NCBI GenBank assembly: GCA_020650975.1
Contig: JAIPMN010006615.1
Span: forward strand, 1-29,900
DNA length: 29,900 nt
Reading direction: 5' to 3'
From: Apostichopus californicus
Taxonomy: Eukaryota > Echinodermata > Holothuroidea > Aspidochirotida > Stichopodidae
Shown: positions 1 to 11,452 of the stretch, one piece after another
How the letters are laid out: every line of letters starts with the position of its first letter
Numbering within the stretch: the stretch's first letter is position 1
Program-made: the position numbers and the translations under genes
The notes under the pieces: model-generated
Databases searched by the model: none
What the model was told of the DNA's origin: nothing
The model's input: only the letters and a program-made list of their open reading frames with translations

Positions 1-324
1 TAATACTTCGTTAGAAGTGATCGGTCACAGATATAAGCTCAGAAGTGATCAGAAGTGTAATATGATACGCCAAGGGGGAGGTGCAATAAGCGTTCTTACA
101 TGCTTGACTAACATCTAAAATCATTTTCGTTAACTAAGTGTCGCTTAAATCGATCAATTCTCATCGACTTTTGTCTTTAATTTGTTTACATAGAGAGCTT
201 CGAGATTGCTAAGCATGTGCGATGCGGAGGTGACGACCATCGAAGGCGGCTGCACTCACTATACGTTGTTGTGCGTTGTAACAAGGGTAGTATGATGCTG
301 CTATAGGTGTAATTATGCGATATA
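1..324. other. Non-coding stretch, no gene seen
   Basis: No coding potential or splice-site pair is visible. The first 55 bases contain AGAAGTGATC twice and the small palindrome GTGATCGGTCAC. The right end grades into degenerate units of the adjacent 23-bp satellite. Confidence 0.6.
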
Positions 325-1776
325 GCTAGTTGCACTACTGTGATGTTGTCCCTAGAACTACTGACACAGTGGTTATATCACTTAATCTGTCGTGGTGTTG
401 TCACTTGTACTAATGTGATGTTGTCACAGGCACTACTGTGATGTTGTCCCTGGTAAAACTGTGATGCTGTCACTGGTACTCTTGTGGTATTGACAGTTGT
501 AACAATGTGATGTTGTCGCTGTCATTACTGTGATGTTGTCACAGGCACTTTTGTGATGTTGTCACTGGTAAAACTGTGATTCTGTAGCTTTAACTACTCT
601 GATGTTGTAGCTTGTATTACTGTGATGTTGTAGCCTGTTCACAGAGTTGTGTCACAGATGCTTCTGTGGCGATGTAGCCTGTACTACTGTGATGTTATAG
701 CTTGTACTACTGTGATGTTATAGCTTGTACTACTGTGATGTTATAGCTTGTACTACTGTGATGCAGCCTGTACTACTGTGATGTTATAGCCTGTACTACT
801 GTGATGTTATAGCTTGTACTACTGTGATGATGTAGCTTGTACTACTGTGATGTAGCCTGTACTACTGTTATGTTATAGCCTGTACTACTGTGATGTTATA
901 GCTTGTACTACTGTGATGTTGTAGCATGTACTACTGTGATGTTATAGCTTGTACTACTGTAATGTAGCCTGTACTGATGTGATGTTATAGCTTGTACTAC
1001 TATGATGTTATAGCTTGTACTACTGTGATGTTATAGCTTGTACTACTGTGATGTTATAGCTTGTACTACTGTGATGTTATAGCTTGTACTACTGTGATGT
1101 TATAGCTTGTACTACTGTAATGTAGCCTGTACTACTGTGATGTTTTAGCCTGTACTACTGTGATGTTATAGCTTGTACTACTGTAATGTTATAGCTTGTA
1201 CTACTGTGATGATGTAGCTTGTACTACTGTGATGTAGCCTGTACTACTGTGATGTTATAGCTTGTACTACTGTGATGTTATAGCTTGTACTACTGTAATG
1301 TAGCCTGTACTGATGTGATGTTATAGCTTGTACTACTGTGATGTTATAGCATGTACTACTGTGATGTTATAGCTTGTACTACTGTGATGCTGTAGCATGT
1401 ACTACTGTGATGTTATAGCTTGTACTACTGTAATGTAGCCTGTACTGATGTGATGTTATAGCTTGTACTACTGTGATGTTATAGCTTGTACTACTGTGAT
1501 GTTATAGCTTGTACTACTGTAATGTAGCCTGTACTGATGTGATGTTATAGCTTGTACTACTGTGATGTTATAGCCTGTACTACTGTGATGTTATAGCCTG
1601 TACTACTGTGATGATGTAGCTTGTACTTCTGTGGTGTTATAGCTTGTACTACTGTGATGTTTGTAGCCTGTACTACTGTGATGTTATAGCTTGTACTACT
1701 GTGATGCTATATCTTGTACTACTGTAATGTAGCATGCACTGATGTGATGTTATAGCTTGTACTGCTGTGATTTTGT
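325..1776 (+). repeat. 23-bp tandem satellite with 20-bp variants
   Basis: The unit is roughly TGTGATGTTATAGCTTGTACTAC (23 bp), repeated some 60 times. Units from about 330 to 660 are diverged but keep the 23-bp period; those from about 680 to 1776 are much more alike. A recurring 20-bp form lacks three bases (TGTGATGTAGCCTGTACTAC). A marked variant, AATGTAGC(C/A)TG followed by ACTGATGTGATG, recurs at 961, 1297, 1432, 1521 and 1725. The intervals 135 and 89 equal whole 23-bp units plus one 20-bp unit, suggesting local higher-order duplication. The diverged left flank and homogeneous centre fit growth by unequal exchange or slippage. The array is downstream of exon 4 in the direction of transcription. 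Confidence 0.95.
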
Positions 1777-4700
1777 GAGTTTCGGGAAAAGGTGGTCTCG
1801 AGCAGTCGTTGTTTTCAGAAAAATCGAATAAGATTTGGAACGACAATAAGCTTTTGTTTTAAGTTGTGTGATGTTGCCACTGCATAATCATGTTATTAAT
1901 CACCTGATAGGCACGTTCTCTCTGACTCGCCATTGTTGTTGCCACAGACAACCTCGCTGACACTTCGTGGGTTGAAGTTGTCATGAAAATACGTGATGAC
2001 GTGACATATTTTGCATAATTTTAAATAACCGTTGACATTGTCGCCTCTGTTTTGACAAACTATCGACTCAGATTGACTACCTATACAGAGAAGAGAAAAA
2101 CAATGTTATAAATTTCACAAGAAATTGTTATTTATTTATTTGAAGTAAATACGTATATATGCAATAGTACTTCGGTGTCAATCTAATCAACTGATTAAGT
2201 AAATCTGCTCATAATATAGCAACGTTTTTATTCCTGAATAATAATAATAATAATGCGTTTGATTATGATCATAGTTGCCTGGTCTAATTAAACCGATTGA
2301 TTGTCAGTGACGTCCTAACGGTGAAGGAAATATATAATCAACATATGCGATTTAGAAAGGTTTAATTTGGACAGAAAATATTTACAAATGGCTCAATTCC
2401 AACGATACAAAGAGAAAGTTAAAACAAACTTGAAGTGAACTGATTTAATGACTAATCATAATATATATATGTATCTGAAACAAAAGGTTAATACTCAACA
2501 GTAGGAAGAGAATGTACAAGTTAAATATTAAAAAAACAAAACATTTAAAGACTTTGACAAGTCTTCGTGGATATGACTCTTATATCTTGCGTATCATGTC
2601 TGCAATATATCACCATGGTTACAGTACTAAGCGCATGCCTTCTAATTGCCGATTTTATACGCGCAGGTTCACAAGAAATTGCTACCTATATAACATACTC
2701 AAGTTATTGCCACGTGGTTTCCATGATGACATATTGTCTATTTTCATATCTTGTCAGAAGCACATGCCTGACTTCTGTATCAGTAGTGGGTCCTGTTCTT
2801 AATGTTGACATCTATTAAATTTCTAACATTCTAATTTTCTCGAAAGGTAAACAAAAACAAACCAACAGAACGGTACATTTTGACCATGTGGCCGTACATA
2901 GCTTTTAAGTCTATTCGGATCCATCACGCCGTTACTTTCATGGAAAATATATATATATATATTCATGGATAATATATGATACAGATTAAGGATAAATCCT
3001 ACCATTATAAAATTGGTAACTTTGGTGTATAAAGTAAAATCTTTTTGTTTCATTACAATGACGTACATAACAACGTAAAACCTTGTTAGTCTGACAATTA
3101 CTGTTAGATAATTTATTCCCTTATTCCGTTCTACACTGAAGCTGCTTTTCATTAAGCGTAAATATCAAAAGCGAATGTATACGGCAGATAAAGTTCCATT
3201 GATATAATCTTGTAAGTTCAAATACATCCCCACAATTCACCTATATAGACAAAATCGGAAGTTGATTATTCTTTAAATTTAAGGACGTACTCTGAACAAT
3301 CTTGGTGATTACTCTTTGCTGCATAATTTTTTTACTTATTAAGACTTTTTAGACAATATCGGGAAGAGAAAAACAAGTTCAAATAAAGAAACTAATAATA
3401 ATAATAATAATATAAAAAACGTACGATGTATAACAGCCGTCCCTACGTGTTATTTTCGTTCAGGTTTACGTAGTACGCGCTTTCATTTGCAAATAACTTG
3501 CGGCAAAACAACCAGCAAATGTGGGCGTTCCGTCATTGACTTGAAAATTTAAAACCGTCTCTGTTTTTTTTTCTCTTTTTTTTTCTTCTTATCTTTGACC
3601 AATAAAATACACGGAGAGTTCTTTATTAAAGGTCTCCGCCGCTCTCAATTTTCAAATTCTATCTGAATTTTTTTGTCTTCAAGAGTTGAAATAATAGAGG
3701 AATGATTAAAACGTGCCAAAAGTTGAGGATGCTCTGCTGTTTGAAATTGTACATAGTCGTAAAATAGGTGTGTTGATTTCATTTTGTTATTGCACGAATT
3801 TTTTAGAGAGTGTAAGAGTTAAATAACAGTGAAATACCACTGTAACTAGAGAAACTCAATTGACTGAAGAACTGAAATACCGAAAATGAATTTTTATGGT
3901 CAATTTTGATTAAATCTTTGTACATGATCCATGAAGAAATATTTCATCCTTGTTTGAAATAGAAAACCAACTCGTTAAAAAAATTTAAAAAAACAACAAC
4001 ATTATTATTATTCCTCTCAAAGAAAAGGTTTCTGTAAGAATTAAAATTAACGATGAGTTTAGCATCTTGTTCACGTGGTGTGTGTGTTATGTGACATTTC
4101 TAATAAATAACAAAATTTTTTAGATAGGCTATCGGCTTTCTTTCCTTTTGAGGCATTTTAGGTCTTTAATCTCATATCGATTACAAACAGATAATTGCTA
4201 GTTCCTACATCCACTTCGTTTGACTAATCTGATGTAATGCTGACAGACTTGCTGTTGATAACGAAGTACGGTAGCCTACCACAATGAAAATGCATATATT
4301 TGGTGGCCTACATTTAAGGTGGTATATACGCAACATATAGCTCTCCATTATTCGATCTAACCTCCATGTTTCCATAACCAGAACGTATAACGGCTTTGTC
4401 ACGCAACTCCCAATAATACTTTGCACACTGTATATGTTAGTCAAACATGAATGTGTAACATTCACGAAAAGATATGAAAGCAAAAGAAGGAAATATGTTT
4501 TTCCTTCTGTTCGTTTTTCCTCGCAATTCTTACAATTTAGAAGCATAGCGTATATGTGTTGTTTTGCTTCGGTTCCGTTAAGTCAAGAAACTTATTGATT
4601 TTGGATAACCTATATATATATATCATGCAGTCTATTAAGGTGATTGACTTGTGATATAACTATAAATCTCTGGGGTCTTATTTCTTCTTCTCGTTTTGAA

Positions 4701-6556
4701 AACAAATTACAAAGAATGAATTTGCGGCAGACGCCAAAGTCTTAAAAAGGTCATTTAGTTCTCAATCATTTACGACATGCAAGCGATTATCGTGGTTCAA
4801 GCATATATAGTAGTTTAGCTGGTTTGAATATTGCTTCAGGCAACGTTATAAAAACAAACTTCTCACATTTTCCAGTATATACGAAAGCAATTTGCGTTTA
4901 TTAACTATTTATGTTGATATATTGTTGATTATAACATAAAGAAAGCAAATCCTGAAAGCTCCGTTTGATTTTTACCTAATCGTTTACACCTAAGTGAAAA
5001 ACAGGGACGCGTTATGGAACCAAATATTGCTTAATCATATACCGTCCTGAAATTTAATGCGCATTTTGTTTTTCTAGAACAAGAACCAATAATACTCGCC
5101 TTCGGGTGTTTCAAAGGTTCAAGGATGTCTTTTCTTGTTTTGTTTTATTGAAAGATCACTAAATGTAAAACAAAATATCAATGTATTTCGGTAAGTTGGT
5201 ATATTCGCTCGATTGCATAGAAGTTCGTATATTGACAGCTTTCTGAAAATAGGAATTGTAAGTTCATTACGTCAGTCATGTACGTAAACTTGGTTTTCGT
5301 AACAAATTTCCAGCTACCGTAGATGAGAACATATATAACAACCGCGTTTGTACGTAAGATCTTTAACAGTTATGGAAACATGAATGAAGCTATGTAACTA
5401 TAATTGATCATATAAATATTGCGATTAAAAGTTAATTTAGTTATATTTTAATCGTCAATTTTTAAATGGTAAATGATATCTATTTCAAATCAACATGTGA
5501 GTTTGACTTACAACCAAATATGCAGCCGCCGTAAAATGTAAATTAAACTTTTATGAGACTGATATATGCAGGGAGTAATTTGAATTGCTAAAATACCTTC
5601 AATAGAATCATAAATGGAGTTTATACAAATATTTGTCTATTATTTTGTGACGTCATTGATAATTTTGTTGTAAGTGGCAGAATGGCTAAAATGATTGATG
5701 CACGTTGCCTAATACTATAAGCATCAACAGCATAGATATAGAGAGAGCGAGAGATGGAGAGGTTGAGAGGGAGAGAGCCTGTCAAGGGCAATTGATTTGT
5801 CTCCGAACAGAGTGACGTCACATACCGCCAACCAACTTCCGGGGATTTCACTATTTGCCGTCAGAAATCATTTAACGAGAACAGTTTACTAGCTTGATTT
5901 GATGGTGTTACAGTTGTCGTTTTTCGCGGGTTGTGCGTAAACTGTACGTGGCTGACGACAGTCGAGTAAATTTGAAGCGGAAAAAACAAGTTCCGTTGAG
6001 AATCTTTTTGTTTTGGGTTTTTTTGATTGATTTGTTTTTCAATGTGCTGTTAATTTCTTGTTACCTTAGCTCCATCTGAGGATACCCAGTGTAAGTTTTC
6101 CCGGCCCAATGGATATGAAACCAGTTATTTCGTTCAGCCCAAAACGTAAACCAAAATGTGGTTTTAATTGACAAATTCTACTGTAGGTTAATTGTAATAT
6201 TTTTGAATAAAAAATACAAGAACCTATAATAAAGATCTTGCAAGATAAAACCGCTATATTGCATTATTGCAGTGTACATAGACAATCTTAGATTAATGTC
6301 ACTATTGGCTAAAAGGAGCGTCACCCTAGACGATACACTTGCACAAAAGATCTCATTGAGGCACTCCCATATACATGACATGAATTAACTGTAAGCTGGT
6401 ACACAGACAACGGGGGACGAACTTATATAGGATTAATGGTAGGTAATAATACCATACAGGCACCTTAATACAGGCGCGAATCTACATATACCCCAAATTA
6501 CAGTTATGTGGACACTTAACGAAAAGACCTATAGCAGCTTTAGTATATATTCTTAC
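1777..6556. other. Intron-like non-coding DNA downstream of exon 4
   Basis: AT-rich DNA with scattered stops in all frames. It holds short microsatellites: (AAT)n near 2238-2254 and 3391-3412, (TA)n near 2949-2961 and 4610-4622, a T/C-rich tract near 3565-3592, and a GA-rich tract near 5738-5778. TGACGTCA occurs at 5648-5655 and 5813-5820. I looked on the minus strand for a following exon in phase 1 and saw no convincing acceptor-donor pair, so the next exon is probably beyond the left edge or too small to recognise. Confidence 0.5.
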
Positions 6557-6722
6557 CTCGCTTTGACCGACCGGATCTTGATAAAAATGGTTCGTCTGGT
6601 ATCGAAAACATCTCTCTAACAGATTGCCTGACCTCATTTGGAATTCTATCGTCTATCGGGTGACTTGTGTTATGTAGTATGGAATGAATAACCTCATGTT
6701 CAAATTGGATTGATGACACAGT
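6557..6722 (-). CDS. Exon 4 of the putative secreted precursor, ending at an RSKR cleavage site
   Basis: The acceptor is TGTCTTTTGTTTCTCAG and the donor GAG|GTAAGA. The 166 nt enter in phase 0 and leave in phase 1, encoding residues 110-164 plus the first base of a Gly, Val, Asp, Ala or Glu codon (G at position 1). The segment holds an N-T-S sequon at about residue 127, an amphipathic stretch with R-Q-S-V-R-E-M-F, and then S-R-S-G-R-S-K-R. The last four residues fit the furin/proprotein-convertase consensus R-x-K/R-R. A dibasic site placed at the end of an exon, before a missing downstream exon, is typical where a pro-region meets a mature domain. Which mature domain it is (cystine-knot ligand, hormone, protease or other) cannot be told here. 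I found no convincing phase-1 acceptor exon between 1 and 6556. Confidence 0.75.
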
Positions 6723-7690
6723 CTGAGAAACAAAAGACAGAGATCATTAATGAAAGAAGTCATTTAGGGAAACACTGGAAACCTTACTCCTGAATGACTA
6801 TATACTATACACACTTGTCATGTATGCCACCGAATTATCCACGTCCCCGCATAGGTGATATCCACAGGACCAAATGTGTTCCTTTGTCATTGATATTTGC
6901 GTGGGAATTGTCTTCTTGTGTTATATGGATATAGGATAAATCCTTACAATTAAGTATAGCTGCATGGTGATAAAAAGATGGTGGATCAATTTATAAAGCT
7001 ACCTGTTTGGCACGAAGCTATCAATTCGACGGAAATTTAATATGTAACTGAAGCAGCAGGAATTTTGATAAAAGGAGAAGGGAAAAGGGGAAGTTAAATG
7101 TTCAATAGGGAAGCAATGCATCACAAAGTAGTGCAATGCTTGCAGTCGGCGCCCTCCTTTGTTTGAACTCATCTTCTTCCTTTCTATCTCTTAGTGAACG
7201 GCAAACGTGATGGATGTCAATGTCGATCGTCACATGTGGTTAAGTTTACGAAGTTGAATGCCATCATAAATAATATTGGATAATTGAACAATAATAATGG
7301 TGTTTTGTGGTAAGATTTGTTTGATAAATGACTTCATAACAATAACTCAATAAAAAAAAGAAATCGTAAAATACGGCTCCTCTGTTGTCAAGTCGAGATA
7401 AACAAATTCCTGGCACTGTCAAAAAAACATTAATATTCTGCGAACAATAAGTGCAAAGCGAATAATTTCAAGGGATATAATGTTTACTTTATTTTTCAAG
7501 TTATGAAAATAATTTCCAAACTTTGTTTTGCACTCAACATGATTTCTGTGAATTACCCTGGACTGGAATAATTTGGACCCCAGTTTTAGTAAGAATTAGA
7601 ATTTCCATTGATCGAAACCATATTTCATTATTGAGCTTAGCAAACCGTCGTATCGTGTACTTTACTATGCTGACGAAAAAGTTCGCAATA
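6723..7690 (-). other. Intron 3, part between exon 4 and the 15-bp satellite
   Basis: Non-coding and AT-rich. The bases next to exon 4 form its pyrimidine tract on the minus strand. I see no repeat family, further exon or RNA gene here. Confidence 0.55.
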
Positions 7691-8614
7691 GTGCAGCCTT
7701 TAATACTGCAGTCTATAATACTGCAGCCTGTAATGCTGCATTCTATAATGCTGCAGCCTGTAATACTGCAGTCTATAATATTGCAGCATGTAATACTGCA
7801 TATATAATACTGCAGTCTGTAATACTGCAGTCTATAACACTGCAGTCTATAATACTGCAGCATATAATACTGCAGTCTATAATAGTGCAGTCTGTAATAC
7901 TGCAGTCTATAACACTGCAGCCTGTAATACTGCAGTCTATAACACTGCAGCCTGTAATACTGCAGTCTATAATACTGCAGCCTGTAATACTGCAGTCTAT
8001 AATAGTGCAGCCTGTAATACTGCAGTCAAAAACTGTAGTCTATATACTGCAGCATGCATTCTTACAGGCTGCAATCTAATACTGCAGCCTGTAATCTTGC
8101 AGCCTGTAATACTGAAGTCTGTAATACTGCAGCCTGTAATACGGTAGTCTGTAATACTGCAGCCTGTAATACGAGCCTGTAATATTGCAGCCTGTAATAC
8201 GACAGTTTGTAATCATATATCCTGCAATCCTGCAGTCTGTAATACTGCATGCTGCAGCTTGTAATACTGCAGTCCGTAATACGGCAGTCTGTAATACTGC
8301 AGTATGTAATACTGCAGTCTGTAATACTGCAGCCTGTAATACGACAGCCTGTAATATTGCAGCCTGCAATACGACAGTTTGTAATCATACAGTCTGCAAT
8401 CCTGCAGTCTGTAATACTGCATGCTGCAGCTTGTAGTACTGCAGTCTGTAATACTGCAGCCTGTAATACGACAGCCTGTAATATTGCAGCTTGCAATACG
8501 ACAGTTTGTAATCATACAGCCTGCAATCCTGCAGTCTGTAATACTGCATGCTGCAGCTTGTAGTACTGCAGTCTGTAATACTGCAGTCTGTAATACTGCA
8601 GCATGTAACATTGC
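7691..8614 (+). repeat. 15-bp tandem satellite with a CTGCAG in most units
   Basis: The basic unit is CTGCAG(T/C)CTGTAATA or CTGCAGTCTATAATA, with about 60 copies. The left part (7691-8036) favours CTATAATA units and the right part (8060-8614) CTGTAATA units. The right part carries a longer order: a marker beginning GACAGTTTGTAATCATA, followed by the 7-bp insertion that makes CTGCATGCTGCAG, recurs at 8201, 8373 and 8500. The intervals 172 and 127 equal 11 and 8 units of 15 bp plus 7. Because 15 is a multiple of three, long open frames appear on both strands as pentapeptide repeats; I read these as by-products. The array is inside intron 3. Confidence 0.95.
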
Positions 8615-11338
8615 GTATACTCCGTATATCTCATCTAACGTGACTCAAAGAAAATAATATTTAGTCCTTCTTTATTAAGTTCTTCTTGAAAAACAACGTA
8701 GGCCTAATACTGTCCACTTCAAAGTCACTACGTTTTACCCTTTGTGCGAATCGTCTCCCATAACGGAGGTCTAGCCTGACTTATAATAACCCATGTGACC
8801 CAGTCAATGAGATATACCTCAGCATGTAGGCTTAACTCACAGTGTTGCGGTTACTTCGAAAAGATCAAGTTTATTTGTCTTTCTCCAAAACCCTGTGAAT
8901 CGTTCATCAAAATTGTCTTTGATGTTAGCTTTTTTTGTCTTTCGGAGACTTCTTATCACAGGTGGAGCAAAGACCTGTTCTGATAGGATTTTAACAAATG
9001 AGCCTGGGCATTTATGAATTTCATTTGCAAGTATACATATCATCTTCGTTTGTATATTTCTGCGATAATAATGATATTTTAATTAAGATTTGATCTTTCG
9101 ATTGGGGGAGTTGGCGGAGGGGAGGTGGTGTGGTGGAAGTGGAAGTGGAGATTAAATAAGGGGAGGGTGGATAAATGATCCATTTGAGTTTTGTTTATCT
9201 TACTATCACTACTTCAACCATGTCTTTCCCCCCTCCCCACCCCCTTCTATATCTAACAATTTTGCGGTCAAATTTCTGCTGCCGTTACTACCCATGGACC
9301 AAATTAAATAAATCGTTCTGATGTGGGTGGGGGGGGGGGGTGGAAGTTTTCACCTTCGACGCTGAGGCCCGCTGTTCGATCTATTGTTATCACAGTGTGC
9401 GGGAAAAGACATTACACTGCATCATATGGAGAACCAGGGAACCGATTCCACAGCAACCAAAATGACCTAAACCTAAAGGGAGGAGGTATCTGTAACAAAC
9501 AACATTCACCCACCTAGAAGTTGCTCCTTGTATTTCTCTTTGTCTACTTTTTTTTTTAATATTTAGCTAGTTTTCTGTTTAGTTGCTTCTTTTGAGTGCA
9601 TGGTATACAACAGGATGCACAACTAGGTATCTGCAAGGAGGCAATCGAATTTAACAACATTTCCTAACAGTTCAATTGTTGTTCCTCCTCGAAGTACAAA
9701 CCAACGGCATTGTAGTTCACTGTCCATGAAACTAGGCCGCCGACATGCACCTTAGGGAAACGTGTTTCTGTTTACAGCATAATTTGTACCGCAGTGAAGT
9801 TAGGGTGTGAATGTCAACATTGTTTGTCATGTAGTACACCACGTTATGTATATTACATGCCATCGTAACGTCTAATTTAGACCAATCACAGCTATCCCTT
9901 TGACCGTGTCCTTGCCCTGTGACTTTCATACCTAATTAGGCGGTATATTACAGCATGAAGCAAACAAGACAATGACCTTCCATATAGGAAAACAGATCAC
10001 TTAGACCTATCTATCTTAGAGTGATCCGATTTAGGGTACATTGGCCTTTTCCAAATGAATCAACTTCACAACAAGTAAAATGACAAGGACTGATATTAAT
10101 CCTGGTAAATACTTAGCTAATAATAGAATCGGCCGGATGGAGGGCATTGTCACGTGGACATAATCTTACGGTCAAGACATATATATATATGACGACCTTT
10201 AAGGAAAGTTCCACAGTTTTATGTGGAAGAAAATTTTCATTAATTCCTATTCTAATGTTACATAATGAGTTAACAAGTTGTGGGTATATTAGTCGTGCAG
10301 GATCATAAGACTGCGGGTAGCCAGATGATATCAACTTAGGCTCTCATCCCCCCCCCCCATTCTTTCACCCTTCCCTGTCCCCATTCCCTTCACCTTTCCC
10401 CGTCCCCCATTCCCGTCCCCGAAGCCGTCTCGCCATATTCTCCATCTTAAAACAAACGGTTATCCGTCAAACTTTTGAAAACAAATACAAATCGAAAACA
10501 AGGTCGTGTGAACTTCCAGTCCCCTAAACGTGACATTAAATTGAGCCTGGTTATCAACAACTTAGTCCAATCATGGTGGTTGTATCTCCATGGTGGATAT
10601 ATATGACACAATCCTTGCCAAGGGTTTACATTGAACCTCAGCTAGCATCATCGCATCCCATACCTAACCAATCCCCTTTTCCTTCTTCATCTCTTTCAAT
10701 CTCTAAAAATCTTCATATGTACGATGAAGACTTGATCTCACAGGGCCCCCCTGTTTTTAAGAAGACAAAATGTTTAATGGGGGAAGGGGCGTGGGGGGGG
10801 GGTGGTAGAGTCGAAATTTCGAGGAAGGAGGCCAAAGTTAAAAGAAAGACAATTAAACTGTCAGGCAAAGTTGAAAAATAAATTAAAATAGTCGAAATTT
10901 TCAAATCAAGCAGTCGAAGGGTCGATTCAAACGTTGAAATTTCGATTCTTCCTTACCAATTCCACTTTTCATATGGAAAAGTGCGATAACAATTGTAGTA
11001 GTTTATGTGAGTATTTTAGAAATATTGAGACAATTGTGGAACTCTGAAGGTAAAAATACACAAATATAGAGGTACTTTGACTCATCTCCAATGATTGATG
11101 GGTTACGATTGCCATTTTTATTGGCCGTATATGTGGCACTTCGTGTGTGTGTGTGTGTCAATGGATGGACATGTTTGTCATCAATATGACACACAAGTGG
11201 CGCTAATGTAAGGGGGGGGGGGACCCTACAAGTTAGTACGTCCCAGAATACCTTGTGATCTTAACTTCATATAAAAGGGATAGAGGATCGTTAAATAGAA
11301 GTTTTTTGAAAATTTTGAAGAGAACATTATTTACTTAC
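8615..11338 (-). other. Intron 3, part between the 15-bp satellite and exon 3
   Basis: Non-coding DNA with several G- or C-rich tracts: a G-rich stretch at about 9103-9172 facing a C-rich stretch at 9228-9245, a G run at about 9327-9340, C-rich DNA at about 10346-10420, a G run near 10793-10802, (GT)n at about 11143-11158 and a G run at about 11211-11221. Two weak candidates lie here: a possible exon near 8848-8980 (minus) and a decayed SINE-like piece near 9350-9450 (plus). Nothing else is recognisable. Confidence 0.5.
9350..9450 (+). repeat. Possible decayed tRNA-derived SINE fragment
   Basis: The stretch GAGGCCCGCTGTTCGATC resembles a tRNA T-arm with a damaged B box. It is followed about 30 bases on by GTGTGCGGGAAAAGACATT, placed like the GTGTCCTTGGGTAAGGCAT segment of the better-preserved SINE near 16500. 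No A box is visible. This is an impression from spacing and partial motif identity only. Confidence 0.2.
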
Positions 11339-11452
11339 TTCGTCATCAAATTTCGACCGATGAGAGATTGGTTGTAATTTTCTTATTATTTGTCTTATTT
11401 CTTCTGCAGTACTGTGAGGTGCTGGAGGAACTTGATGGAAGATTTCTTTTTT
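11339..11452 (-). CDS. Exon 3 of the putative secreted precursor (38 codons)
   Basis: The acceptor (CCATTCTTTCCAGTTACAG) and donor (GTAAGT, a full match to consensus) are both strong. The 114 nt are in phase 0 at both ends and encode residues 72-109. The segment starts K-K-E-I-F, has a short Pro-rich hinge (V-P-P-A-P), then an amphipathic, helix-prone stretch A-E-E-I-R-Q-I-I-R-K-L (residues 87-97), and ends in acidic D-D-E. The E-x-I-R-x-x-I-x-x-K-L spacing loosely recalls the first latency helix of some TGF-beta-family prodomains. That family's prodomains are usually much longer and have other conserved strands, so this is only a hint. No cysteine occurs in exons 1-4, as is common in pro-regions. 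Confidence 0.72.

Noticed and set aside
2512..2818. Two overlapping plus-strand ORFs, one rich in hydrophobic residues
   Set aside because: They overlap in different frames, have no recognisable motif and no matching splice sites, and the hydrophobicity follows from T-rich sequence.
4205..4546. 113-codon minus-strand ORF
   Set aside because: No domain or codon signal. I tested it as a continuation of the precursor gene but saw no acceptor giving phase 1 and no sensible mature domain.
5621..5851. 76-codon minus-strand ORF as a next exon after exon 4
   Set aside because: It includes the GA-rich low-complexity tract, lacks a good acceptor in the right phase and has no cysteine-rich or other mature-domain pattern.
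325..8614. CRISPR-like arrays
   Set aside because: The repeats are directly adjacent with no unique spacers, and the surroundings are eukaryotic. They are satellites.
7523..8657. Set of overlapping ORFs on both strands with pentapeptide repeats
   Set aside because: They are produced by the 15-bp satellite, whose period is divisible by three. Frames on both strands are equally open, which argues against coding.
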